In this document: piece by piece, positions 26,741 through 36,782 of the stretch
Position numbering within the stretch: the stretch's first letter is position 1
How the letters are laid out: each line of letters starts with the position of its first letter
The notes under the pieces: generated by a model
What the model saw: only the letters and a program-made list of their open reading frames with translations
What the model was told of the DNA's origin: nothing
The model's database searches: none
Program-made: the position numbers and the translations under genes
From: Elusimicrobia bacterium GWA2_66_18
Lineage (GTDB): Bacteria > Elusimicrobiota > Elusimicrobia > UBA1565 > UBA9628
Length of the DNA: 64,000 nt
Direction of reading: 5' to 3'
Assembly (NCBI GenBank): GCA_001799675.1
Contig: MGTX01000028.1
Coordinates: 1 to 64,000 of the forward strand

Positions 26741-28356
26741 TCGGTCTCCTCGCCGCCCTCGCCCTGCCCGCCTGCGCCGCGCAGAACTCGCTGCTGCGCT
26801 CCCGCCCGGCCGCCGCCCTGGTCAACGAGACCATCGAGCTCAAGCCCGTCGATGGTCATCACTTCAACCTGGAGGCCCCGCAGAAATGCGGTTCGAACCG
26901 GGCCGACGAGGTTCTCCCCCGCCGCTTTCGCTGCCAGATCAAGGCGAGCGGCAAGGTCGCCGTCCTCGTCAGCATCTGCGACGACGCCAAGACCTTCTGC
27001 CGACAGGAGCGCTTCGAGGTGGAGGTCCGCGGCGTCTCCGCGCAAGCGGCCGCGTCCTCCCCGGCGCAATCCCCTCCCAGAGGCGGCAAGCGCGCGCCCG
27101 AGGGCTTCATCGACAACGAGCCGTCCAAGGCCTTGGCCCTGGCGCGGCGCGAGGGACGACTCCTCTTCATAGACTTCTACGGCATCTGGTGTCCCCCCTG
27201 CAACGAATTGGAGGAGCACGCCTACCCCGACCCCTCCTTCCAGGCCGCCGCCGCGGACTTCGTGAAGATCGGACTCGACGCGGACGCCGAGATATCCTTC
27301 GACTGGAAGGCTCGCTTCAAGGTCGGCGGCTACCCGACCCTCATCGTCGCGGACGCCGACCTCCGGGAACTGGGACGCGTCGTGGGCTATCGGACGGGAC
27401 CGTCCCTGGCTCAGTTCCTGCGGGAAGCGAAGTCTTTCCAGGGGGAGCCGGCCGAGCAGGAACGCCTGCGCGCGGCGCGCCGTCACGCGCAGCGCGGAGA
27501 GTTCGACGAGGTCGACAAGACGCTCTCCGGCATCGCCGGTCCCGACGTGGGAAGAGAACGCCTTCTAGCCCGGCGGGAACGCGCCCGCCGCGAGGAAGAC
27601 CAGGCCGCGGACCTGGCCGCGGCCAAGGAACTGGCCGCCGTGTTCCCGAACGACCCCCAGTTCTCGGACTGGGCCCTGGCGATCGCCGAGGCCGACCAGA
27701 CCGCGGGGGCGGCCCTCAGGCAGCCTCTGCGCCGCTCGGTGGAGTACTGGTCCTCCTCCGCCGCGCTCGCAGAGTCGGGCTACGGCGTCGCCGATCTCAT
27801 TTCCAACGAGGCGTCCTTCTTCGAGGCTCTAGGCTCGACCGATGAGGCCAGGGCCCTCTGGTCTAAGGCCGCCGACGCCTACGCGACGCAGGCCGCGCAG
27901 TCCCCCCTCAAGGTCCCGCGCGCCGCGAACCTCGGCCGGGCCGAGGCCCTGAGCAGCGCCGGACGAAAAGCCGAGGCCCTGGCCCTCTACGCCGAGCTCG
28001 CGGCGGCGTACCCGGATGAGTTCACCTTCAACTACGAGTACGCCTCGGCGCTCAAAGACGACAGCCAGGCCGCGGACGCCTTTGCCTACGCGGTCAAAGC
28101 CGAGCGGAGCGCCTACGGAGACAACTGGCTGAGGGCGGTCCGCCTGAAAGCGGAGTTGGAATTAAAGCTCGACCGCGCGAAGGACGCGGCCAAAACCGTG
28201 GACGATGCCCTGGCCCAAGTGGTGATGCCTAAGTCCTCGGACGTCAGGACCGGGCGCTATCTACTCGCCCTGCGCCGCCTGCGCGAGACGATCACCGCCT
28301 CTTGCCCGGGTGCAAGCCGGGCGCGTCGCCCTGGGGCTCGACGGCTTTCTCCTTGA
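26737..28356 (+). CDS. Exported thioredoxin-fold protein with TPR region
   Basis: A 539-residue protein. Residues 1-15 (MIGLLAALALPACAA) form a short signal peptide with a possible lipobox (LPAC). The N-terminal 100 residues are a domain with several Cys, perhaps a DsbD-alpha-like fold. From about residue 125 a thioredoxin domain carries FYGIWCPPCNELEEHAYPD (Cys152/Cys155, DsbD-gamma or Trx_7-like). The rest is TPR-like helical repeats (LGRAEALSSAGRKAEALALY). It is likely a periplasmic disulfide reductase or holdase. The 3' end overlaps the convergent giant gene by 65 bp. Confidence 0.75.
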   Translation: MIGLLAALALPACAAQNSLLRSRPAAALVNETIELKPVDGHHFNLEAPQKCGSNRADEVLPRRFRCQIKASGKVAVLVSICDDAKTFCRQERFEVEVRGVSAQAAASSPAQSPPRGGKRAPEGFIDNEPSKALALARREGRLLFIDFYGIWCPPCNELEEHAYPDPSFQAAAADFVKIGLDADAEISFDWKARFKVGGYPTLIVADADLRELGRVVGYRTGPSLAQFLREAKSFQGEPAEQERLRAARRHAQRGEFDEVDKTLSGIAGPDVGRERLLARRERARREEDQAADLAAAKELAAVFPNDPQFSDWALAIAEADQTAGAALRQPLRRSVEYWSSSAALAESGYGVADLISNEASFFEALGSTDEARALWSKAADAYATQAAQSPLKVPRAANLGRAEALSSAGRKAEALALYAELAAAYPDEFTFNYEYASALKDDSQAADAFAYAVKAERSAYGDNWLRAVRLKAELELKLDRAKDAAKTVDDALAQVVMPKSSDVRTGRYLLALRRLRETITASCPGASRARRPGARRLSP

Positions 28357-31300
28357 ACGACGGGTCGCGCGCGATGGCCATCGCGCGCAGGGCCGCGGCG
28401 GCCAGGAGAGGCTTGTCCTTGCTCGTCAGCATCCGCCACAGAATCGAGGGCTGGGGCGCCCCGTCCGGGCCCAGGTTCGCGCGCGCGTACTCGGCGAACT
28501 TGCCGGAGCGGACCACGATCTTGGCCCACGCCTCCGGCGCGGCGAAGTAGGCCTGCTCGTGGCGAAAATGGATCGCGTCGTGTTCGGGGCTTACGCTCAT
28601 GAGGCGCTCGAGCGCCGCCATATCCTCGGCGCGGCCCGCCTTCTCCAGGGCCAGCACGTAGGCGAGCATCACCGCCCAGGTGTCGTCGTCTTTGGAGACA
28701 TCGCGCTCATCGAGATAGCGGTTGATGCCGGCCGAGAGCCCTCCGGAAAGGCGTTCGCGGGCGACCAGTTCGGCCCAGGCGGCGGCCGCCGCGTAGCGCC
28801 CGCTGCGGTCTCCGGTCCCGCGCTTGCCGTTCAGGACCTGCCGGAGCAGGTCCCAAACGCCCTGCGTCGGCGCGCTCGTCTCGCCGAGGAGCTTGAAGAT
28901 GGCGATCTTGCGCGTCGTGCCGGACTGGTTCCAAGCCAAGTCGTCGGAGAACTCGGCGACCAGTTCGCCCTGACTGCCCATGCGCCGGTAGAACTGCGCC
29001 AGGCCGTCGCCATCCTCGCGGATGTCCTCGAGGTCGGACGGATAGCCCAGCGCTCCCAGGGCGCGCCGGGCGGCCGCAATGATTGCTCCGCCATTATCTA
29101 GGGAAGCGGCGCGAGAAGACGCCTCGCGCGTCGCCTGGAGGCCGGCGCGCTGGTATATCTCGGCCAAGGCGGCGATGAAGGCCGTCTTGAGCGGGGTGAA
29201 GGCGTCACCCTCAAGGTTGCCGGACTGGCGCAGCACCGCCTCCAGGGGCTCGATGTCGGCGGTCTCGCCCAGGCGCTGGAGCACCAGGGCCGCGGTCATC
29301 GCCATCGGGCTCTCGGAGCCGAGCTTGACGGCGGGCGCGTCGCCGGACCAGCCGCGCTCCTTGATCCAGGTCCGCATCAGCGCGGCTTCCTCGGGGCCCG
29401 CGATGCGCGCGTAGGCCTCGGCGGCGGCGATGCGGATGGATATCCCGTCTTGATCGTGCTTCGAGAGACGGGACTGGTCGATGAAGCGCAGCAAGAGGCC
29501 TCGCAGCTTGGCCGTCTCTCCGACTTGATGCGGCGCGGCGGGCCCGTCGAAGACGGCCGCGGCCTTCTCCTTCGCCGGAGCGTCGACGAGCCGGGGGGCA
29601 TCCTTGAGGATCTCCAGCCAGATCTGGGTGCGGCCGGAGGCGCTCGCGTAGCCCATGCGCGCGCCGGGGATGCCGCGCAGGCGGCCATAGAGGTCGAGCA
29701 GGTAATGGTTGCGCACGATGGAGGAGTGGAGGTTTAAGTCGTCGACGAGTCTCTGGGCGGCCTCGTAGCCGGCCGGCGGCGCGCCCGTGAAGTGGGCCGC
29801 GAGGTATTCCCTGTCCGCCTGAGTCAACTCGGCGTCGAAGCTCACCGCTAGCCGCACGGCGTCCGCGGAGACGGAACTGGTGAGTTCAAGCGGCTTGGCA
29901 AGCGCGGCCTTCTCGGCCTTGTCCTTGGCGAAGGCGACGAACTGCTTGAGCCAGCCCTCGCCGACCTCTCCCGGCCGCACCGCGACGGCGGAGACGACGG
30001 GCGCGCTCCAGCCGGCCCGCTCCACGGAGTCGGTCACGGCCTGGATCTCGGCGCGAAGCGCGGCGTCGGCGGCTTTCGGCTTATTGTGCAGGGCGGCGAC
30101 GCTCCGCGCCGGCGGCGGCAGGCTCAGAGCCGAACCTGGAGCGAAGAAGGCCCGATCCGGCGCCGTCTCGGCCTTCTTGCCGTCCGAGGCGGGCGGGGCC
30201 GGACGCGCGCCGCGCATCATTTTGTCGAAGAGGCCCTCGGAGGGCTCCTCCGCCTCGCCGTCGCCGGCGAGGCGCTCGATGAGCGTGAAGACCTCCGCGG
30301 CGACCCGGCGCGCCGAGCCTTCGACCACGCTGCGGTCGGTGGTCCTCATGGGCTTGGCCTCGGCGACGAAGACGATCCTGCCGCCCTCGGCCCGGATATT
30401 GATGAGGCCGCCGCGCACGTTCTTGCGTCCCTGCGCCGCCTCGTCCAGTATCCACTTCGCCATCGGATCGATGATGTGCTTCTCGATGGCCGCGGTCATC
30501 GGGCGAGCGCCGTAGAGAGGCGAGAAGCCCTCGACCGCAAGGAAGTCGATGACCGACGGGTCGATCTCCAGCTCAGTGCCATGACGGTCGATCAGGAGGT
30601 CCTTGAACTCCGCCATCTGGAGCGAGGCGATCTTGGCGATGTCCTGCCGGCGCAGGCGGTTGACGCGGATCCACTTGTTCTTGGAGCGCGGGTCCTCGTC
30701 GAGGCGGTTCAAGAACTCCGGACGGAAGCGGGCCTTAAGGCTAACGGACACTGCCTCGTCGAGCTCCTTGTCCCAGGCGGCCTCGATTTGCGCGATGTTC
30801 TTGGCGCGCAGCTCGATCGAGTCGTTGTGCTTCTCTACGGCCTCGATCATGGTAGCGTACTTCTCGCCGTCGACCGTGCCCATGCCGGCGTTGGAGGTCA
30901 TAAGGATGACGGTGTTCTTGAAGTCGATGGTGCGGCCCTCGCCGTCGGTCAGGCGGCCGTCGTCCAGTATCTGCAGCAGCACGTCGAAGACCTTCGGATG
31001 GGCCTTTTCGATCTCGTCGAAGAGGATGACGGAGTAGGGCTTCTTGCGCACCGCCTCGGTCAGTTGGCCTCCCTCGCCGTAGCCGACGTAGCCGGGAGGC
31101 GCGCCGGTCAGGCGCTGGGCGTTGTGCTCCTCCATGTATTCGGACATGTCCATGCGGATCATGGCCTCGGGGTCCTTGAAGAGGAATCGCGCCAGCTCCT
31201 TGGCGAGATAGGTCTTGCCCACGCCGGTCGGGCCCGTCAGCAGGAACTTGCCCATGGGCCGGTGGGGGTTGGAGAGGCCCGCCTTGTTGCGCCGGATGGC

Positions 31301-34300
31301 GTTGGCGATGGCCGTCAGCGCGGGCTCCTGGTTGACCACCCGCTCGCCGACGGTCTTCTCCATGTCGTTGTAGCGCGACGCGTCGTCGGCGCCCATGTCG
31401 AGCTGGCCGGAGGCGATGCCCGTCTTCTGCGCGATGACGCGCTTGACCACGTCGATGGTGATCCGGCCCTCGCCGTCCTTGACGGATTCGCGCTCGGCGT
31501 AGAGCGCCTCGGCCTTCTGGATGAGGCCGGCGATGCGGTTGTAGGACTCGATGGGCAGGGCCAAAGTCGAGGCGACGGCCTTGTCCATCAGGGCCTGGCG
31601 CGCCTCGTTGACGGCGACGACGAGCCGGCTCCAAATTTCACGGACGTCGAGGGTGATCGCCGCGCGCAGGTTGTCGGGACGCGCGAGCTCGGCGCCGTCC
31701 TGAACGGCCTTGATGGCCTTGTCCGGGTTGAAGTTCGTCTTGTCGAACTGGTCGGCGAGCTTGGCGGCCGCCGCCAGGGATTCATCCGGGATGAAAGCAT
31801 CATGGAGCTTGCGCAGATGGCCCTTGAGCGCCCGCAGGATGGTGATGGTCTTCTCGACGCTAGGCTCCTCCACGTCGATCTTCTCGAAGCGCCGGCGGAA
31901 GGCGTCGTCCTTCTCGATGAACTCCTTGTAATCCTTGCGCGTGGTCGTGGCGATGACGGCGATGCGTCCGTCGCGCAAGGGCCCCTTCAGGGCATTGGCG
32001 ATCTTCCGGCCGCTGGCGTCGAGGAAGAACTTCTGGATCTCGTCCATCAAGACGATGACCTCGTTGCCGCGGGCGGGGCTCGGGTCGTTGAAGCGCGGCA
32101 GGAGATCGAGGACGGCCGAAAGGACCCCGACGGGATCGTCGGCCGTCAGGATCTTGTTGATGTCGAGCTCGACGAGCCAGCGGCCCCGCAGGCGCTGGAA
32201 CTGGAGGAGGGTCTCCGAGTCCGCCGTTGCGGCGCGCTCGGCGTCCTCGATCATCTCAGCGAGGCCCTCGGCGACCGCGGTCTTGCCGACGCCGGCCTCG
32301 CCGACGAGGATGACGCTGTTGCGCATCCCGCGCGGGGACGTCACGATGGGCAGCAGGCGCTTGACTTCCTCGGCGCGGGCGACCACGGGAGGACGCGGCT
32401 CGCCGGGGTTCTTGGCCAAGGGCCGCAGGTAGGTCGCCAGGGCCTTGATCTGCGCATCGTTGAGGGTCGTGCCGTCCTGCATCTTCCGGCCGGCGAGATA
32501 GGACAGCCACTCCGCCGCCGGGTCGCGGCGCGCTGGGTTCTTGGAGGCCTCGGTCTGGGCCTCGGCCGAGACCGCGCGAGCGGCGGCCTTGTCCCGGGCG
32601 GCCTGGGAGGCGGCGACCGGGGCCTCGCCGGGCTGTTCCTTGAAAGGCTTGACCTCGGCGACGGACGACCCTTCGTCCAAGGTCTCGTCGACCAGCATCT
32701 GGCGCGTCACGGCCGCGTCGGCTCCGTTGGGGACCTCGAGGAGGGCGAGGAGTTCGCTGCCTCGGAACTTCGGATACACCAGATTGAGGCGGCGCAGCTT
32801 CGCGTACTCCTTGATCGTCTCCTCGGTCGTTCCGGATTTGAACTGAACGAGGAGGGACTGCGCGTGGTTGTAGCTGACGGCCTCCAGGTAGGGCTGGATC
32901 AGCCGGTCCTCGAGGAAAGCGGCGGCGTTGGGGTGGACCTCGACGGCGATCACCGCCGCGTCTGCGGCCAGCGCCTTGGCGGCGTCGGCGACGTCTCGCA
33001 GGTTCTTCGCGTGGAGAACGTAATAGTCGTCCTGGCGGAAAAGGCGATTATCCCCGAGCCGGCCCAGGAGGGCCGTGATCTCCTCGGGGGTCGTCTCCCC
33101 CGCGAACTTCACCAGCAGCGTGGAGACGCCGTAATGCTCCTTGCCGTGCGAGGCGATCTTGGCCGGCAGAGCCACGGCCACGATGCGGTCGCGGACGATG
33201 AACGAGACCCTCACGGATTCGACCTCCTGCTCTCCTGCCAAGGCGCGCGCGATCTCCGCGGCATCCGCGGGGCTCCCCGCCGTGATGAGGGCCCCGCCGT
33301 CGCGCTGCTCGACCTCGTCATAAGCCTTAAGGATCCGGCCGACGTCCTTCCGGGTCGCGCCCCCCTTGAAGTCCACGAGGACCTGGCGGTCTCTGATATT
33401 CTCTCCCAAGACCTTGCCTTGCCAGCGCGACGCGTCGGCGGTTTCGGTCTGGGGCTCGTCGCGGCCGGCCGGAATGGCGGTCGCGGGCGCCGCCCCCCGC
33501 GATGATAGCAGGTTGAAGAGATTGCGGGAGACGCGCACGTGGCGCGCCGCCGTCACGCCCTGGAATATCCTCGCCGCGTGGGCGGCGTCGACGAGATTGC
33601 CCAGCGTCAGTTTGATCTCTGAGATGAAGCCCAAGCCGTGGGGGGTGTGCGTGACCTGGAGTTCGTGAGTGGGCAGACGGTCCTCTCGAGTGCGCAGGTC
33701 CGTCAACAATCTCTCGAACTTATTAGGCAACATCCACGTTTTGACGAATTCGCTGTGCTTCTCGCCGCTGTCCGCCATTAACTCTCCAAACTCGCTCGAG
33801 GTCATCCGGTCGATGAACTCGACGGCGACGACGAAGGCGCCCAGGGAATCGTCCGGCTCGACCCCCCTGCCCGCAGACGCCGGAACGTCGGCGGCCGCGG
33901 GGGTCGGTCTCCCGGCCGCGGGCGCCTCGCCCCGCGCAAAGGACGGCAGGTCGAAGAGATTGCGGGAGATGCGCACGCGGCGCGTCGCCCCCACGCCCCG
34001 AAAGATTCTCGCCGTGAGAGCGGCGTCATCGAGATTGTCCAACGTCAGCCTGGCCTCGGTGACGCGCCCGTCTAAATTGGTCCGGAGCATGCCATAGGGA
34101 TCGTGCGCGACCTGGCCGGCGAGGTAGCTGGGCAGACCGTCATCTCGAATGAGCAAGGCCATCTTCACTCTGAACTCATCCAGGGTCATCTGGCCGGCGA
34201 ACTCGACGGCGACGACCAAGGCGTCGAGGGAATCGTCCTGATATAACAACGCCCTGTGCGCAGACGCCGGGACGGCGCCGGTCGTCGCCAGAGCGCCCAT

Positions 34301-36394
34301 CAGACCAAGGACGCCCAGGCCCGACAGCCAAGCCGGGACTTGATGCGCGAACTGCGGGAAAAAGACGGCCGCGCCGCCGGCGATCGCCAGCGCCAGCATC
34401 ACGCCCAGCCTGGCGAAGCCGCCCTGAGCGCCGGACTTGACCTTCTCCTTGCCGGCCTGATTGATGGCGCCCTTGAGCTTGCCTTCGTACTTCGGGTTGT
34501 CCCAGCGCTCGAAGATGCTATGATCCTCGAACCATTTGCGCAGGCGGTTGAGGCAGGCTTCATTGCGCGGGTCGGCGAGGAGCTCCTTGATCTTCTCCAG
34601 GGTGTCTCCGGCCTCGGTGAAGACCTTCGCCTTGAGGAACTCGGCGGCTTTGTCCGGATAGGCCTTCAGGACGGCCGCGAGCTTGTCCTCGTTGGAGAGG
34701 GCGCGGAAAGGCTCCTTGGCCATCATCTCGTCGACGAGGGTCTCGAGGGCGTTCTTCATGGCGTGCTCGGCCTCGAAAAAGCCGACCTCGCTCTGCATCC
34801 CCCGGTCCTCGGCGGTCTGCGCGATCACCGCGGCCCACTCGCTGTAGAGCCGCATGACGTCGTTGACGGCGGCCTCGGAGCGGACCTTCTCGCGGATGCA
34901 CCAATAGTCGTAGGTGCAGGGCAGGGCCAGGAAGAGCAGCGGCGCGGCCACGGAAAAGTGGAAATAGGCCACGGCATAGAACGCCGCCAAAGCGCCGAAG
35001 GTGACGGCGTTGGCCGCGCGGTTGAGCGTCTTCTGGCCGCGAATGCCGAGCTTATCGCTCATGAAGGTCAACAGCGCCGTCGGCCCTTCGTAGAGGCGCC
35101 GGAACATCCCTTGATATGCCTTCTCGACCTTCGGGTTGTAGACCCACTTGGCGTAGAAACGCTCGGGCAGGATGCCGGCGAGCATCTTCCCGCCGTCGAG
35201 TTGCGGCAGGGGGATGAGGTTGAAGACGGTCAGGACCAGGTTCATCTTGGCCAGGCCCAGGGCCACGCCGGCCGCCAAGCCTGCCGCGGGAAAGAGAACG
35301 AAGGCCGCGAAGGCGATCCCCGCCAGGAGCAGATTAGTCAGAGGCCCCGCGCCCGCCACGTAGAGGGCGTTGCGCGCCGAGCGCGGACCTCCGAAGGGGC
35401 CGCGCAGGTTGTTGAAGTCCGCGTCCACGGCCTTGCCCGCGCCGATGAGGACGGGAAATGGGAGGAACGCGCTCGAGATCGCCAGCGAGAGCGCCGGCAG
35501 TATGATGGTCTTGAGCGGGTCGACGTGGCGGAAAGGGTTGAGGCTGTGCGTGCCCGCCTCCTCGGCGGTGCGATCTCCCAACCTGCGCAGAACGGCGATG
35601 TGGGCGACCTCGTGGGCGAGAACGCAGACCACCAGCCCGGCCGCCAGGACCAGGACCGGCACGGCGCCCACGGCCACGGCCGCCCCGGCGGCGGCCGCAA
35701 GGGAGAGCGGGGCGACGACCTTGACCCAGGGCGGGAGGGCCTGCACCCGGCGGAGACTCCCCACCTCGCGGGCGGCCTGCGGCGTCGGGATGGAGGAATC
35801 ATCGATGATGCGGTCGACGCGCTCCCCGGGCTTCATGAGACCGCCGGGGGAGCGCGCAGAGTTCGCGGTTGCGCTCGCCTGCAAGCCGTCCGTCCGGACC
35901 GCCCGCGCGCCCTCGCCGTCGAACGCCACGCGGGAGTCGGTCTCGCCGACGCGCCTCCAAAGAGAGATCCGGCGCGCGACCCAGGCCGCGATCCCGCCTC
36001 GCGAGGGGGTCATGACCCAGCGCGGACCGGCGTCCTCTGTGGCGTGACCGGTCGGCTTGCTCAACGCGAGCTTGGCGTCCGGGGGGGCCCCGTGAACGGG
36101 CGCGGCCGCGGAGACGGCGCGGGCGGAGTCAACGTCCTGAGGCGGCGCCGCCGCCATCAAGGCGGGCAGATCGGGCGCGGCTGATAGAGAAGGGGCCAGG
36201 ACGGGGACGCCGAGGCCGATCTCGGCCACTCCCCCGTAGAGAATCGAGGCGACCGCCGCGACGGGGCGGGCGCGGGCGCCGACCTCGCCGACGGGGACGG
36301 AGCGCACGCTCTGGGCGAAGGCCTGTGAGGCGGGCCAGCCGGCGGAACTCAGGAGCAGCGATACGCTGACGACGAAGGCGATGGCAGGCTTCAT
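28292..36394 (-). CDS. Giant site-2 protease fused to a ClpB/ClpA-like double AAA+ unfoldase
   Basis: A 2700-residue protein. I use ATG 36394, where a signal or anchor segment begins (MKPAIAFVVSVSLLLSSAG); an upstream frame would cross the promoter. Domains in order: low-complexity linker to about 200; M50 site-2 protease at about 230-520 with several membrane segments, zinc motif HEVAH (259-263) and the partner motif NLIPLPQLDGG (about 390-401); two membrane segments near 660-720; two related modules of about 125 residues (about 730-990); three beta-rich repeats (about 1000-1290) like subtilase-propeptide folds; AAA+ D1 with Walker A GEAGVGKTA (about 1364) and Walker B VIVLMDEIQK (about 1445); AAA+ D2 with GPTGVGKTY (about 1720), pore loop GYVGYGEGG (about 1763), Walker B VILFDEIEKA (about 1788) and FRPEFLNRLDE; and a 650-residue C-terminal region of HEAT-like helices. 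No Clp N-domain or long M-domain is seen. Likely role: ATP-driven extraction and intramembrane cleavage of proteins. Whether the AAA+ part is cytoplasmic depends on the unknown number of membrane passes. Confidence 0.85.
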   Translation of the reverse strand: MKPAIAFVVSVSLLLSSAGWPASQAFAQSVRSVPVGEVGARARPVAAVASILYGGVAEIGLGVPVLAPSLSAAPDLPALMAAAPPQDVDSARAVSAAAPVHGAPPDAKLALSKPTGHATEDAGPRWVMTPSRGGIAAWVARRISLWRRVGETDSRVAFDGEGARAVRTDGLQASATANSARSPGGLMKPGERVDRIIDDSSIPTPQAAREVGSLRRVQALPPWVKVVAPLSLAAAAGAAVAVGAVPVLVLAAGLVVCVLAHEVAHIAVLRRLGDRTAEEAGTHSLNPFRHVDPLKTIILPALSLAISSAFLPFPVLIGAGKAVDADFNNLRGPFGGPRSARNALYVAGAGPLTNLLLAGIAFAAFVLFPAAGLAAGVALGLAKMNLVLTVFNLIPLPQLDGGKMLAGILPERFYAKWVYNPKVEKAYQGMFRRLYEGPTALLTFMSDKLGIRGQKTLNRAANAVTFGALAAFYAVAYFHFSVAAPLLFLALPCTYDYWCIREKVRSEAAVNDVMRLYSEWAAVIAQTAEDRGMQSEVGFFEAEHAMKNALETLVDEMMAKEPFRALSNEDKLAAVLKAYPDKAAEFLKAKVFTEAGDTLEKIKELLADPRNEACLNRLRKWFEDHSIFERWDNPKYEGKLKGAINQAGKEKVKSGAQGGFARLGVMLALAIAGGAAVFFPQFAHQVPAWLSGLGVLGLMGALATTGAVPASAHRALLYQDDSLDALVVAVEFAGQMTLDEFRVKMALLIRDDGLPSYLAGQVAHDPYGMLRTNLDGRVTEARLTLDNLDDAALTARIFRGVGATRRVRISRNLFDLPSFARGEAPAAGRPTPAAADVPASAGRGVEPDDSLGAFVVAVEFIDRMTSSEFGELMADSGEKHSEFVKTWMLPNKFERLLTDLRTREDRLPTHELQVTHTPHGLGFISEIKLTLGNLVDAAHAARIFQGVTAARHVRVSRNLFNLLSSRGAAPATAIPAGRDEPQTETADASRWQGKVLGENIRDRQVLVDFKGGATRKDVGRILKAYDEVEQRDGGALITAGSPADAAEIARALAGEQEVESVRVSFIVRDRIVAVALPAKIASHGKEHYGVSTLLVKFAGETTPEEITALLGRLGDNRLFRQDDYYVLHAKNLRDVADAAKALAADAAVIAVEVHPNAAAFLEDRLIQPYLEAVSYNHAQSLLVQFKSGTTEETIKEYAKLRRLNLVYPKFRGSELLALLEVPNGADAAVTRQMLVDETLDEGSSVAEVKPFKEQPGEAPVAASQAARDKAAARAVSAEAQTEASKNPARRDPAAEWLSYLAGRKMQDGTTLNDAQIKALATYLRPLAKNPGEPRPPVVARAEEVKRLLPIVTSPRGMRNSVILVGEAGVGKTAVAEGLAEMIEDAERAATADSETLLQFQRLRGRWLVELDINKILTADDPVGVLSAVLDLLPRFNDPSPARGNEVIVLMDEIQKFFLDASGRKIANALKGPLRDGRIAVIATTTRKDYKEFIEKDDAFRRRFEKIDVEEPSVEKTITILRALKGHLRKLHDAFIPDESLAAAAKLADQFDKTNFNPDKAIKAVQDGAELARPDNLRAAITLDVREIWSRLVVAVNEARQALMDKAVASTLALPIESYNRIAGLIQKAEALYAERESVKDGEGRITIDVVKRVIAQKTGIASGQLDMGADDASRYNDMEKTVGERVVNQEPALTAIANAIRRNKAGLSNPHRPMGKFLLTGPTGVGKTYLAKELARFLFKDPEAMIRMDMSEYMEEHNAQRLTGAPPGYVGYGEGGQLTEAVRKKPYSVILFDEIEKAHPKVFDVLLQILDDGRLTDGEGRTIDFKNTVILMTSNAGMGTVDGEKYATMIEAVEKHNDSIELRAKNIAQIEAAWDKELDEAVSVSLKARFRPEFLNRLDEDPRSKNKWIRVNRLRRQDIAKIASLQMAEFKDLLIDRHGTELEIDPSVIDFLAVEGFSPLYGARPMTAAIEKHIIDPMAKWILDEAAQGRKNVRGGLINIRAEGGRIVFVAEAKPMRTTDRSVVEGSARRVAAEVFTLIERLAGDGEAEEPSEGLFDKMMRGARPAPPASDGKKAETAPDRAFFAPGSALSLPPPARSVAALHNKPKAADAALRAEIQAVTDSVERAGWSAPVVSAVAVRPGEVGEGWLKQFVAFAKDKAEKAALAKPLELTSSVSADAVRLAVSFDAELTQADREYLAAHFTGAPPAGYEAAQRLVDDLNLHSSIVRNHYLLDLYGRLRGIPGARMGYASASGRTQIWLEILKDAPRLVDAPAKEKAAAVFDGPAAPHQVGETAKLRGLLLRFIDQSRLSKHDQDGISIRIAAAEAYARIAGPEEAALMRTWIKERGWSGDAPAVKLGSESPMAMTAALVLQRLGETADIEPLEAVLRQSGNLEGDAFTPLKTAFIAALAEIYQRAGLQATREASSRAASLDNGGAIIAAARRALGALGYPSDLEDIREDGDGLAQFYRRMGSQGELVAEFSDDLAWNQSGTTRKIAIFKLLGETSAPTQGVWDLLRQVLNGKRGTGDRSGRYAAAAAWAELVARERLSGGLSAGINRYLDERDVSKDDDTWAVMLAYVLALEKAGRAEDMAALERLMSVSPEHDAIHFRHEQAYFAAPEAWAKIVVRSGKFAEYARANLGPDGAPQPSILWRMLTSKDKPLLAAAALRAMAIARDPSFKEKAVEPQGDAPGLHPGKRR

Positions 36395-36406
36395 CTGAAT
36401 CCAACC

Positions 36407-36434
36407 ATTATAGAGACCCTTGATCTTAATCAAG
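36407..36434 (-). promoter_or_regulatory. Promoter and candidate HspR-type operator of the protease/AAA+ gene
   Basis: On the minus strand TTGATT (36433-36428) and TATAAT (36412-36407) are 15 bp apart and 12 nt before ATG 36394. A hyphenated palindrome CTTGAT-CTTA-ATCAAG (36419-36434) covers the -35 box. Its half-site resembles the CTTGAGT halves of HspR-binding HAIR sites, with a shorter spacer. Confidence 0.6.
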
Positions 36435-36509
36435 AGGAGCAAAAGACCCAACCAAGCCGCATCAGACGGCCCACGCATCAGGGGGCCTTAAGGGTGGGAA
36501 GGGCGCGCG

Positions 36510-36782
36510 TCAGCGCGCGGCGGGAGAACGCATCCCAAGAATGACGCGGATGCCGGCGAGGTTGACTTTCCGCTGCATCAGGTCCCGGACCTCGCGCAGC
36601 ATCTCCATCTCCCGGTCGCAGTAGAGGCGCTGGCGGCCGGGCGTGCGGTCGGGACGCAGGAAGCCGTTCTTCTCGATCCAGCGCAAGGTCCAGATGGGGA
36701 TGCCCGTCAGGCGCGAGGCCGCCCCGATCGTGTAGAGCGGGGTCGTGGGGGTGCGCCGCAGCGGGCGGGAGAGCCTACCCAT
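36510..36782 (-). CDS. MerR-family regulator, HspR-like
   Basis: A 90-residue protein: PLYTIGAASRLTGIPIWTLRWIEKNG is the MerR winged helix-turn-helix, with TPGRQRLYCDREMEMLREV as the wing and a short helix ending NLAGIRVILGM. There is no long effector domain, as in HspR-type heat-shock repressors, which control clpB and dnaK operons. It lies directly upstream of the Clp-like giant gene on the same strand, whose promoter carries a palindrome, so it is a good candidate regulator of that gene. The ATG overlaps the stop of the small protein gene upstream. Confidence 0.75.
   Translation of the reverse strand: MGRLSRPLRRTPTTPLYTIGAASRLTGIPIWTLRWIEKNGFLRPDRTPGRQRLYCDREMEMLREVRDLMQRKVNLAGIRVILGMRSPAAR

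Noticed and set aside
30086..33505. Very long open frame on the plus strand opposite the giant gene.
   Set aside because: It is the antisense of the AAA+ region with an unlikely Arg/Gly/Leu composition and no recognisable motif; the minus-strand frame has many conserved motifs.
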